From Halicephalobus mephisto (lineage: Eukaryota > Nematoda > Chromadorea > Rhabditida > Panagrolaimidae), in the NCBI GenBank assembly GCA_009193035.1, contig SWDT01000012.1, positions 372,001 through 436,000 of the forward strand: a stretch of 64,000 nt of DNA, written 5' to 3'. The stretch's first letter is position 1. Each line of letters begins with the position of its first letter. Positions 43,393 through 53,740 of the stretch are shown in pieces. The translations under genes and the position numbers were made by a program. The notes under the pieces were generated by a model, which was not told the origin of the DNA, did no database searches, and saw only the letters and a list, made by a program, of their open reading frames with translations.

Positions 43393-44541
43393 TTAGTAAT
43401 AGATAGTCCTGACTTTGTGGTAGGGGAATTCTGTATCCAGAGCACTTCCGATCAGTCTTCGTTTTTTCCAGATGGCGTTGTCCACGTCGGCAGCTGAACG
43501 ATTATTACAGCGGGAAATATACTGCAATCAAAATTTAGGAATAAAGCGAAAAATAAAACTTACTTCACAGGCGACAATGGTGGCGATCCGGATCTCCATC
43601 TCGAGCTGTGTGTCTTCCAGAAATCCTTCTTTTACTTTTCGATCCAAGTAGTCGTCGTAGTTGATTAGTTTGTAATATCTCAGAATCTGTGGAACCCGGT
43701 AATCAGCAAAAGCTGTCAAGAAATCAGTGTTTAGTTTTTTCCTTCCAGACAAATGGCCCAAGTTTCTGAAAACATCGGCAACCAACAGCTGAGCCCGTTT
43801 ACAGAAGGCCACCTCGATCTCCTGTCCATCAGAAGCCCGATATTTAGCACAGTCATTGAAACTTGGGAAATTGTTCAAGATAAAAGAAAGAATAACAGCG
43901 GGATTCCAGTCGGCTTTCTGGACGACGGAATAGAAGGATCCTCCGTGTTCTTTCAATTTCGCAAAAGTACTTCTGATCGACTCCACTCTCTCCTCCAACA
44001 TCGGGATATCAAGTCCATTGTCGTTTTTGAAGGTGGCTTTGACTTCTTGCTTCTCGACGACAGCGAGGTAATCGGCATTCAGGATTTTAGGATTCTCGTC
44101 GACCCAGGCATTGATCGCCGCAGCCGCCGCCATGGACCCGGAGTAAGTATTCTTCTTGTAAGTGATCTTGTATCTGCCTCCATCAGGATAGAAAAAGTGG
44201 AAGTTAATCGAATCCATCAACAGGAACCTAAAAAGTCCAAAATTAATATATCAAGAAATTAAAAAAAACCAATTAAATTTCTGCTCATCAGTAAGGTTCT
44301 CATTTGGCCCGACAAGCTGTTCAGCAAGTTTAGAAAAGTCTTCAACGTGTTCATCTGGAGATTCTTCTATAGAAAGAGTTCTAGAGACATCGTCGGCGGC
44401 TGCTTGGAAGTCTTCGGATGATCCTAATTTTATATGTTGAAGTTTCTCTACAGCTTCACCTGCTCCACAAATACTGAAAAACTTTTCTGGAACTTTCCCT
44501 TCGTCTATCAGCTGCTGAAGGAGGATTTTAATTCCAGACAT
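43393..44541 (-). CDS. QNG1: queuosine 5'-phosphate N-glycosylase/hydrolase (queuosine salvage, DUF2419)
   Basis: Three exons, 44541-44270, 44227-43564 and 43521-43393, give 354 residues (human C9orf64/QNG1 341). The family releases queuine from queuosine nucleotides so that it can be reinserted into tRNAs by the TGT enzyme. Matching blocks, in order: KFNWFLLMDSINFHFF (family VF-TDTLNFSFW), YSGSMAAAAAINAWVDE, NADYLAVV, MLEERVESI, LKEHGGSFYSVV, FCKRAQLLVADVFRNLG, FADYRVPQILRYY, EMEIRIATIVACE, and the C-terminal PYHKVRTIYY (family PFHRIRCIYY). The intron 1 splice AAT-TG|G is fixed by the FNWFLLMDS continuity. It is divergent from MRPS16 across a 317-base shared promoter region. Confidence 0.93.
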
Positions 44542-44858
44542 AATCGAAAAATAAGAAAATAAAGAATATTGAAAAAATCAAAGTTGTTCTTTGAAAATCT
44601 GGTTTGGCGTTTTACTTCTTTTTGCCAAAAGATTTTTAGTTCGATTTTGTGGTTTTATTTTATTTTTATAAATAATTTCTTTTTCACAAGTAGTTGAAGA
44701 CAAGTTTTAATTTTCAATATAATTAAGAAAGCAGAAACTTAAAAAACTTGAAAAAGTCAAAGTTGTTCTTTGGAAATCTGGTTTGGCGTTTTGCTTCTTT
44801 TTGCCAAAGAATTTTAGTTCGATTTTGTGGTTTTATTTTTTACTTGCTTATTCCCGTA
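44542..44858. repeat. shared QNG1/MRPS16 promoter: duplicated block with two dyad motifs
   Basis: A block of about 92 bases is present twice, at 44571-44662 and 44750-44841. It contains CAAAGTTGTTCTTTG, CTGGTTTGGCGTTTT, CTTCTTTTTGCCAAA and TTAGTTCGATTTTGTGG. Each copy holds one TTTGGC...GCCAAA dyad (44603-44629, 44782-44808). The first copy lies by the QNG1 start and the second ends 18 bases before the MRPS16 start, so each gene has its own copy, both in the same orientation. Confidence 0.75.
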
Positions 44859-45387
44859 ATGCGTCAACTAGTGAATCCTAAAACCTTCGGACGTCCCACG
44901 ATAGGATTAGCTCTTTTTGGATGTGCTAACAGACCATTTTATCACATCTGTGTATTTCCAGACAAATCCCTCGGCCGTCGTTATGAATGCAACATTGTTG
45001 AACAGGTGAATTTTGCAATTTTTAGCATATTTTATGGTAGAATTTCAGCTTGGAGTCTTTGATCCATTGCCAAATTCGAGAAATGAGAAGTTAGTTTCGA
45101 TGAATATTGGAAGAATGAAGTACTGGATCGGCGTCAGGAATGCCCAAGTATCCGTCCCTGTTCTGGAGCTTCTTGGTGAGTTTTCATATATCACTTTCCA
45201 TGTTTTACACCAGGATACATCTTTAGGATTATCCGGATTGTTCCCTATACATCCAAAGACCTATATCAGAGCAAAAGACAACAGAGAATCCTTGGCGAAG
45301 CAAGTTGCGGCGTTGAAAGCTGCGGCATCACCTGAGGGTTCTGAATCGGAGGCTAAAGATGTCGATTCGGAGCAGAAGAAGGAATAA
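44859..45387 (+). CDS. mrps-16: mitochondrial small ribosomal subunit protein bS16m
   Basis: Three exons, 44859-45005, 45049-45175 and 45227-45387, give 144 residues. It is a component of the mitochondrial 28S subunit. The S16 core is clear: RPTIGLALFGCANRPFYHI, LGVFDPLPNSRNEKLVSMN, RMKYWIGVRNAQVSVPVLEL, then FPIHPKTYIRAK. The second intron uses the acceptor at 45225-45226; a nearer TTACACCAG would break the frame. The C-terminus is Ala/Ser/Glu-rich. It leads a probable operon: the zinc-finger gene starts 123 bases after its stop. Confidence 0.95.
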
Positions 45388-45510
45388 TTAGGATAGTTTG
45401 TTGATTTTCGTTGTATAAAAATGTTCTTTGACCTTTGTGGGCCGATTTAGATGTTTTTAGTCGTTTAAATATCTTCATTTTTCAATTTTTACTTTTGATT
45501 TATTCCTCAG

Positions 45511-46620
45511 ATGGACGAAGCCGATTATTTGCCGTCAGTTTCGTTATCGGAAGTGGATACTCCGGCGTCAGAACCTGAATATGACGATGAAGTGGATTTG
45601 CCAAAGCCGAAGTGGAAATGTCCATCTTGTAACGAGCAATATTACGATCACCATAACTGGCTGATGCATGTGGAAGATGCCCACGGACCGAAGCATAACT
45701 GTCCTGTTCACAATTGTTACTACCGTACTGCCCACAAATGGTACATGAAGAAGCATCTGCGTGAAACTCACGGTCCGAAAGCGATCAGATGCTCGATTGA
45801 AGGATGTCGAGGCTTCTTCGTCAAGCGATGTCTGAAGAAACACATGCTGACAGCGCATAAAAACAAAGAAAAACCTACAGTGGCCGTCTTGAAAGATGTT
45901 ATGAATGAATGCGAACATTGCTCCTTCAAATCCCCTAAGGCGAAAATATTCGAAGCTCACGTGAGGGATTTCCATTCTCCTGGACTGACTTGTCCAGTAC
46001 CAAAGTGCACATCGAAGAACTTCCCTGCTGATCGGGTGGATAACCATTTCAGAGCTCTTCACCCACGTGTTCGGTACAGGTACAAGTTGGGCAGAGGATT
46101 GAAAATTCTGGAGAATGTTCCGGACGAAGCTGGTGGATCTGATGCAAAAAGACTTCGGACGGCATCTATAACTGAATCCGGCACAGAGAAAGAAGAAGAA
46201 CCATTGGCTGTGGTGGCTGAATCCACTGCGTCCTCATTTAGTAAGTTTGGTTTTAAATAAATGTCTAAATAATGGTTTTCAGAGGGTTTCATGTGTGAAC
46301 AATGCCAAAAGTTCTTTAAAACTAAACGTTATTTAACGGTACATATTGGAGCAGTTCATGAAAAACGATATAACTTTGCTCCAAGAAAGAAGAAATATCC
46401 TTGTACCGTTGGCAACTGCGAAAAGAGTTTTATGACACCTGGTTTACTGAAGGATCATCTTAATTGGCATGATGGCAATTATGAATACAAGTGCCATCAT
46501 TGTGGAGATGAATTTTTTGCGAGGAATCGATATGCAGTTCATTTGAAGAAGTATCATCTTGAAACTATCTCGAAAGTCGTTCCTTTGGTGCCAGTGGTTC
46601 CTGAACCTACTGCTGCTTGA
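45511..46620 (+). CDS. C2H2 zinc-finger protein
   Basis: Two exons, 45511-46240 and 46283-46620, give 355 residues. After an acidic N-terminus come about nine Cys2His2 or C2HC fingers, including CPSCNEQYYDHHNWLMHVEDAH, CPVHNCYYRTAHKWYMKKHL, CSIEGCRGFFVKRCLKKHML, CEHCSFKSPKAKIFEAHV, CPVPKCTSKNFPADRVDNHF, a linker, then CEQCQKFFKTKRYLTVHI, CTVGNCEKSFMTPGLLKDHL and CHHCGDEFFARNRYAVHLKK. The protein is probably a nuclear DNA-binding regulator; the target is unknown. The ATG is immediately behind TTTATTCCTCAG, an acceptor expected for SL2-type trans-splicing of a downstream operon gene. I recall the equivalent C. elegans gene as F56D1.1. Confidence 0.9.
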
Positions 46621-46797
46621 ATACCTTGTTGATTTTGAACATATAACATAAAGTATTATAATTAAATTTTGGTGATTTTCGAAACTTGTTTAAATCAGTG
46701 TGATATCTTTGGAAAAGATTTTAATTTTATTTATTTTTTTAGAAAATGATCTAACTATGGTTACGAGTGACTTTATGCATTTGTATTTTCTCCTGAA

Positions 46798-48908
46798 ATG
46801 CTGTTATTTGTAATTATTTGCTTCACTTTTTGGGATTCTATTGACTCTCAATGTCCGTTTACGTCGAGAACTTTTTTAAATAATGGCAGTTTGGCAGATA
46901 TATATGTTGAGAATGTTTCGAAAATATGTGATGAAGCTAGACCTTCTGGAATAGTTGATAGATGCTCGGCAGGTTTGATTAATGCGTTTTTTTCGCCGAC
47001 TTTAATCCTCCCTAATGGGACTAACGTTTGGCCATATATCGACCTTAATGTTACCGTAATGGCAAATGTATTTGTAACAGATGTATTTGTTCAGTTGGAA
47101 TGTCTTCATGCTACAAATACTGAGAATGTTTATTGTCATAATCACAGTAAATTGATGGATCAATGGGGAAGAGTGGTCTGGCCTTGTCGACAGTATTCTG
47201 TTAAAAACAAAAAAGATGAAATCAAGCTTCCATTTGTTTTTGAACAATCATGTTTCCGAATGCATGGAATGAGTCAATACAGGATGAATGTGACAATAAA
47301 ACCTCAGAATTGTGTTTTAAGTTATCTAGTAACAATGCCGATGGATAAGCAAGTTGAACCAAGAATAGCGAAATTTTTTTCGGATGATAAAGAAGGAGAA
47401 ATTTCGAAATATCCTTGGTCACCTATGATTACGATGGATGATAATGAAGATGATGGAATATGGATTAGATTTGCAAGAAAACCTCCTGGATTGACAGCGG
47501 ATGTGACTGTTGGGATTTTTGAAGTTATATCTGGAATTGCTTCCAAGAAAGTTATTATGGAAGATTTGTCTGCTCCAAAATCGGAAATTAAAGTAAACAT
47601 CCCTAGGGGAGAATATTTGGCTTTTGTTTTTGTGGATGATCCTAATTGTAAATTCCAATGTCCGGAAAACGAAGAAATTCATTGTAGTGTTTGTCCTCAT
47701 ACGTCATTGAACTTCACATTGAATACTCATAAACTCGGCGGGTTACAGAATGCTTGGCATGTATTTGTAAAAATTGCCAAATATTTCTTTTTCGTTATTG
47801 TTGGTAAGTTATTTAGTTTTCTACTTTAATGATTTTTAAACTTTTCAGGTTTATTGTTTGTTGGATTTTTGATTGTTACTGGATTGTATATTTATGTGCA
47901 TATTGTTCGTCCACGGAGATTGGCTAGACTTCCACCACAAAGTGTTGAAATGACAGCTAGACCGGATGTATTAATTATTTACACTGATGACTGTCCACAA
48001 CATACATCGGTTATTACTGCACTTGCTGAGTTGTTACAATCTCATGCTAATGCTAAAGTTAGAATTGATATTTTTGATCTTAATGATCCTTCTGTAAAGC
48101 CGAGCATGTGGCTTTTGAATGCTATTTCTGAAGCTCAGTTTGTGCTGATTATATTTAGTGACTCATCCCCGAGGGTTATGGCTGGAGACTGCTTGATTCC
48201 GAGAAGGCCGTTTCCAGAAATGTTCAATTCTGCTGTTGGGATGATTATCGCGGTGAGTTTTGTGTATGGATTTTTAAAGTAGTTTTTTTGTTTAGGAAAT
48301 TAACGAAATAACGACCAGAGAAGGCATTAGGACGTCAAATGGTAGACCTGGGAATCAACAACGAGCTAATTCTAATAGTGCTCTTTCGAAATTTTTAGTT
48401 GCAAGATTAGTATACTCTGAATCATCTTGTATTCCAGAATTTTTCAACCTTCTTCCATGTAAAAATTTGGTTTTTCCTCGGGATCTGGGTCTTTTATTTG
48501 GGTATCTTCATGGTGTGGATGTGGCTAACACGAATTCACTTGAACATGACGCAGATTTGACGAGTTTAAATCAAGCAATTCAAAGATATCAGCAATTTAT
48601 ATATCTGCATCCTAATTGGCTAGATTTGAGGTTTGTTTTTTTGTTTTTAAAAAATTGAAGATGTTTGTGGTTTTAGATTTGAAACAAGGCAATCTAATGA
48701 TATTCAGTTGTCTGATGTTCGTGATGTTGCGTCTAATCTTCCGACTAGAAATGATATTCCACAACCTTCAGTAGAAGAAATAGCTGCTAAATATAATCTG
48801 GAACTGCCAGATGAACATGAAAATGATCTTGAAAACAAAGGAGATTCGGAGAAATTCAAACTGATAGGGAATCTTGATGATGTTTCAACATCGTCAGCTT
48901 CGGATTGA
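46798..48908 (+). CDS. ilcr-1: interleukin-17 receptor-like protein with SEFIR domain
   Basis: Four exons, 46798-47803, 47849-48252, 48296-48630 and 48677-48908, give 658 residues. It has a signal peptide (MLLFVIICFTFWDSIDS), a Cys-rich N-glycosylatable ectodomain (CPFTSRTF, VYCHNHSK, CKFQCPENEEIHCSVCPH), one membrane span near residues 330-356 (FVIVGLLFVGFLIVTGLYIYV) and a cytoplasmic SEFIR domain beginning RPDVLIIYTDDCPQHTSVI and containing WLLNAISEAQFVLIIFS. In C. elegans ILCR-1/ILCR-2 receive IL-17-like signals and recruit ACTL-1/MALT1-type adaptors to tune neuron activity and defence. The start is 177 bases after the zinc-finger stop, so it is probably the third operon cistron. The paralogue ilcr-2 is the main alternative; position next to mrps-16 favours ilcr-1. 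Confidence 0.88.
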
Positions 48909-49117
48909 TTTTTATTTTATTTTTTTAAGTTATGGGTGTTTTGCAGTTTTTGGTTTTAATACATTTCAAAAATTTATTTGACAAATAATGGAGGATGTTG
49001 AATTTACCAAAATTTGATCGATTTCATTGGAACTAAAAAAAACTAAATAATTTTATGATTGTTGATACCCGTGAATCAGATTATCGGCATTTGAATTATT
49101 GCAGGGAGATGAGAACT
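48909..49117. other. convergent 3' flanks
   Basis: This short non-coding stretch separates the ILCR-1 stop from the stop of the calmodulin-like gene on the opposite strand. Nothing else is visible. Confidence 0.5.
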
Positions 49118-52100
49118 TTATGCTTTTCCTCTCATCATGAAGACAAATTCTGAAAAATATTAATCGGATTAGAATTGAAATTATTTTAGGAAAAAATTTG
49201 AAACCGGATGATAACATTTGAAAAATATTTTTAAAAATGTTTTGAAATTATTAATTGAAAGAAATTTGAAATAATTCATTTCAGAAAAATTTCGAAATTG
49301 TCATTTTTTGAAAAAATTGAAATAATTCATTTTAGAAAAATTTTGAAATTGTTAATTTTAAAGAAATTTGAAATAATTTATTTTTAAAAAATTTTGAAAT
49401 TGTTATTTTTTGAAAAATTTGAAATAATTCATTTTTAAAAAATTTTGAAATTGTTATTTTTAAAGAAATTTGAAATAATTCATTTTAGAAAAATTTTGAA
49501 ATTGTTATTTTTTGAAAAATTTACCGGAAAAATTGACTTTTCCATCTCCATCTAGATCAGCTTCTTGAATCATTTCGTCGACTTCCTTAGGACTGAGATT
49601 TTCTCCTAAATTAGTCATAACGTAACTGAGTTCCATGGCAGAAATGTAGCCATCGTTATCTTTGTCGAAAACTTGGAAAGCTTCCCTAAGTTCTCGATCG
49701 TCTTCGCTTTGCTTGATTTTTTTCGACATCATCGAAACGAATTCGTTTAACTCGATTGTTCCATTTCCTGGAATTTTTTATTTTTATTTAAAATTTTCAA
49801 ACAAATTAATTTTTTAAATAAAAAAGTTTTAATTTTTTTCAAGTTTAAAAATTTCGAAAAAAATTAATTTTTTAATTTCGAAAAAAAAAATAAAACTTTT
49901 AAATTTCAAAATTTCGGAAAAAAAATTTTTTTTAATTTTAAAAAATTGAATAATTTTGTTTTTTTTGAATTAGTTTATAATTTTTAAAAATTAAATTTTT
50001 TTAATAATTTTGTTTTTTAAAATTTAGAATTTTTTAAACTTTTCCATCCATTTTTGTCGTTGGAAAAACTGGAAAGTCAAACCGGAAGTGAATTCTAATT
50101 TTTTTATTTGCTTTGAAATTTGACATGGATAATTCGAATTTAAATATCCGTGTAAAAATTGAATGATAGGGAATTCTGGGTGTCGCTTTGTCAAACATTG
50201 AAAAAACACATGGCCGAGATAACTCAATAATTTCGAAGCAAAAATAAATTTTCTAGAATATTCGAAAAAAACAAAAAATCGATATTTAAATACAGTCGGG
50301 TGTTCTTAAATCCCGAATAAAGAGGAGAAGTAACAATTAACTTTTGAGATCAAATTAAGTAAAATTACTGTAATTTTTGCTTAATTTCATCTTTGAAAAA
50401 AATAAAGTAAAATTACTGTAATTTTTATTCAAGTTTTTCCCTAAAGAAGAAATTAGAAAAAATTACAGTAATTTCACCTAACTTTATCTTTGAAAAAAAT
50501 TAATTAAAATTACTGTAATTTTTTTATAACTTCCTTCTTAAAGAAAAAATATAGTAAAATTAGTGTAATTTTTATTCAAGTTTTTCCCTAAAGGAGTTCC
50601 TAAGTAAAATTACTGTAATTTTTATTTAATTTCATCTTTGAAAAAAATTAAGTAAAATTACTGTGATTTTTATTCGATTTTTTCCCCGACAAAAATGTTG
50701 AGCAAAATTACTGTAATTTTTTCCAACTTCACCTTTGGAAAAAATTGAGTAAAATTATTAGTGCATTTTTGTTCAGTTTTACTACTACGAAAAAGTTGAG
50801 TAAAATTACAGTATTCCTGATTTTCCTCAACTTTACTTTCAAATTAAGAAATATTTAATTTTAAAAAACTAAAACAACTTTAGGCTCAAATTGAGTAAAA
50901 TTACTGTACTTTCGTAATTACTCAATTTAACCCTTGGATTAATTCTCACTTGACTTTGAAAATAAAATCCAATTAATTACTGTATTATGATAATTTTTTT
51001 AATCCGATTTCTGTAAATATTTTCTACTTTTTTGACCTCAGTTGACCTCGTGAAAAAACTGATAGGAAATTAAACTCTTATCTCGCTCGTGCCCACGGCT
51101 AATTCTCTCCGATCATGTGGAAAATACTATTGACTAACTGCAATAAAAAATCCATCAAATCAAAATCAACAACATATTTGAAAAAAAATTATTCATTTTT
51201 AAAAATATTTTTAAAGATTAATTTTCAAAGTTATCGATGTCGTCTAGGGATTTCAAAATCTGAAAACCAAAGTCAAAAATGAATCTTAAATTTTTCAAAA
51301 AAATTTTTTAAAAGTTAAATTTTAATGCATTTTTGGATATTTTTTTATTTATTTAAAATTTACCATCTTCGTCGATTTCGTTGACCATGTCGATAAGTTC
51401 GGATTCTGTAGGCTGCTGTCCGAGACTTCTCATGACGATCCCGAGCTCATGACAAGTAATTCTTCCGTCGCCGTCTTTGTCGAACAACTCAAAAGCTTCT
51501 TTGAATTCTTCCATTTGTTCATTCGTTATTTCGGCTGCAAATTACAAATAATTAAAAATAATAAATAATAAATTATAAATAATTAGAAATTAAGAATTTC
51601 GAAAAATTTGAAATTTTGACTTTTGAAAAATTAAAAATTTTTAAAATTTCAAAAAATTCCGGAATTTTCTATGTTATCAAACATCTGGAACCTTCCAGTA
51701 GATGCTGAAAACTCCCTTGGGATTCTGGAAAGATCTCCTGAATTCTAAATAGTTGCAGAATGTTCAACAAGATTTTCGAATTTTCAAAAAAAAATGTTTT
51801 TTCAAAAGCTTCAGAAGTTTTCACAGGATTCTGGAAGGTTTTAGAATTGTTTATAAAATTTTAGAAATTTTCATAGAAATTTAAAAAGTTTTAAAAAATC
51901 ATTTTTCTGAATTTTGGAAGATTTTAGAAATTTTCATAGAATTCTGAAAATTCCAAAAAGTTCTAAAAAAAATATTTTTCTGAATTTTAGAAATTTTCAT
52001 AGAATTCTGGAAATTTTCACAAAAGTCTAAAAAGTTTTAAAAAATTATTTTTTCAAATTTTAAAAACTTCTATAAACTTTTATGAAATTTTGGAAAACTT

Positions 52101-52749
52101 GAGAATCTTTTACAAAATTCCAAAACTTCAAAAAAAATTTTCTGAGTTCTGAAAAATCTTGGAAATTTCCTCAAGATTATGAAACTTCCTATTAAATTCT
52201 AAAATTTTCCAGAATTTTTGAAATTTTTTAAGTTTCCATGGAATTAGTAAAATTTTAAATTTCGAGATTATAGATCAAATGTAGAATTGAAAATTTTAAA
52301 TATTTTTTCATTTTTTGAAATAAACAGATAAGTTATGAAATATTAAAACATCTTGTTCATTGAACTGGAAAAATTGAGGTTTGAGTATTGTTCCAAGTCT
52401 ATTGTATACATCATTCCCTCAGGGCATATGACTCAAAAAGTCAGATATTTTCATTTTTTAAAATTTAATTAAATGATTAAAAAAAATTAAAATATTTTTA
52501 AAATCAAGGATTTTTAAAATTTGAAATATTTTTAAAATTAGGAATATTTTAAAAATTTCGAAATATTTTTAAAGTTAGGAATTTTAAAAATTTGAAATAT
52601 TTTTAAAATCAAGAATTTTTAAAATTTCGAAATATTTTTAAAATCAAGGATTTTTAAAACTTGAAATATTTTTAAAATTCGAAATATTTTTAAAATTTCG
52701 AAATTAACAAACCTTTGTAACTTTGAGGAGTATTTTCGTCGTCAGGCAT
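49118..52749 (-). CDS. calmodulin-like protein, four EF-hands
   Basis: Four exons, 52749-52713, 51534-51364, 49767-49525 and 49149-49118, join in frame to 160 residues. Four canonical EF-hand loops are seen: [36 protein letters not shown] and [12 protein letters not shown], each with acidic positions 1, 3, 12 and the central Gly, so all four should bind calcium. The protein ends FVFMMRGKA. Sequence divergence from calmodulin (N-terminus [28 protein letters not shown]) places it among nematode cal-type relatives; which one is not clear. The large second and third introns (about 1.2 and 1.6 kb) are filled with tandem AT-rich repeats. The last exon carries only 32 coding bases and was found from frame continuity ([15 protein letters not shown]). 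Confidence 0.9.
49170..49520 (+). repeat. tandem repeat in the last calmodulin-like intron
   Basis: About six copies of a unit of about 60 bases, AAATTTGAAATAATTCATTTTAGA followed by AAATTTTGAAATTGTTATTT, fill the intron between exons 3 and 4. Confidence 0.75.
50330..50990 (+). repeat. interspersed tandem repeat with TTACTGTAATTTT core
   Basis: Within the second-largest calmodulin-like intron the core AGTAAAATTACTGTAATTTT recurs about ten times at intervals of roughly 55-70 bases. The intervening text is CAAGTTTTTCCC or TTTCATCTTTG. The TACTGTA centre is a common nematode repeat motif. Confidence 0.75.
52490..52705 (+). repeat. short tandem repeat in calmodulin-like intron 1
   Basis: Repeats of AAATTTGAAATATTTTTAAA with ATCAAGGA or TTAGGA spacers, with a period near 38 bases and about six copies. 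Confidence 0.65.
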
Positions 52750-53740
52750 TTTTGCACTTTTGTAATCCAGGTTAATTCTGAAAAATAAAAATTTTTTTAA
52801 AAAGATAATGTACAAGGTCAACACGGAGGGCGGAAGAAGGTGGAAAATACGCTTCGGAAGCCACGCCTCTGAAAAATTGATAAATTTGGTTTTTCGAATT
52901 CACAAATGAGGTCCAGATGCCGGGACATCTGGAAAACCTTAATTGAAGAGGAATGGTAGTGTTTTTTTCTAATTACACTATTATAAAATTAAAAAAAGCA
53001 TTATTCAGAAATTTTTTCGAGACGAATTTTTAGCTTTTATGAAATTCCAGAATTTTGAATTATAGATGTTTTTTAACTTTTTATAAATTAAGGTTTTAAA
53101 TTTTTCAAGAAATTCTAAGATTTCAGAAAATTCAGAAAAATTAAAAAATTCAAAAAAATTTAAAAATCTTTTTTGAATTTCGGAATTTTAAAAAAATTTA
53201 CAAAGCTTAAAATTTTTAAAAACACAAAATTTAGAATCCTAAATTGGACTTTGAAAAATTTAAAATATTTTCATTGACTTTGAAGTTTTTAAAAATTTAT
53301 AAAATAAGAAAATTAAAAATCTGAATTGGATTTTGGAAAATTTGAGAATTTTTTTCTGATTTCTGACATTCTTACAGAATTTTATAAAATTAAAAAATTA
53401 AAAAATTTCTACAAAAATCTAAAATTTTAAATTTGATTTTTGAAGATTTTAGGAAATAACGAAAAATTTAAAAAACTTCCGACGGATTATGGAATTTTGA
53501 AGGATTTTGTAAAATTTCAGAAATTTGTCATTAATTCTAGAATATTCCAACAATTTTCCCGAGATTCTAAAAAGTCCAAAAACCATAAATTTTTCAAATT
53601 TGAAAAGGCTTTACTGAAGATAGGAAACTTCAGTCGGGTTCTCGGTTCTTAAAAAACAAACTTCCACCCTCACTAAATTGAATTAATTTAAAATTTATTT
53701 TTCGAAATATGGACTATAGTTCGGTTTAAAAAAGTAATTG
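52750..53740. other. spacer upstream of calmodulin-like and tentative plus-strand genes
   Basis: The first 180 bases (CAACACGGAGGGCGG at about 52817, CACGCCTCTG) are more complex and are probably the calmodulin-like promoter. The remainder is AT-rich. The plus-strand frame 53440-53652 is Lys/Phe/Asn-rich, in keeping with background composition, and I do not support it as a gene. Confidence 0.4.
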
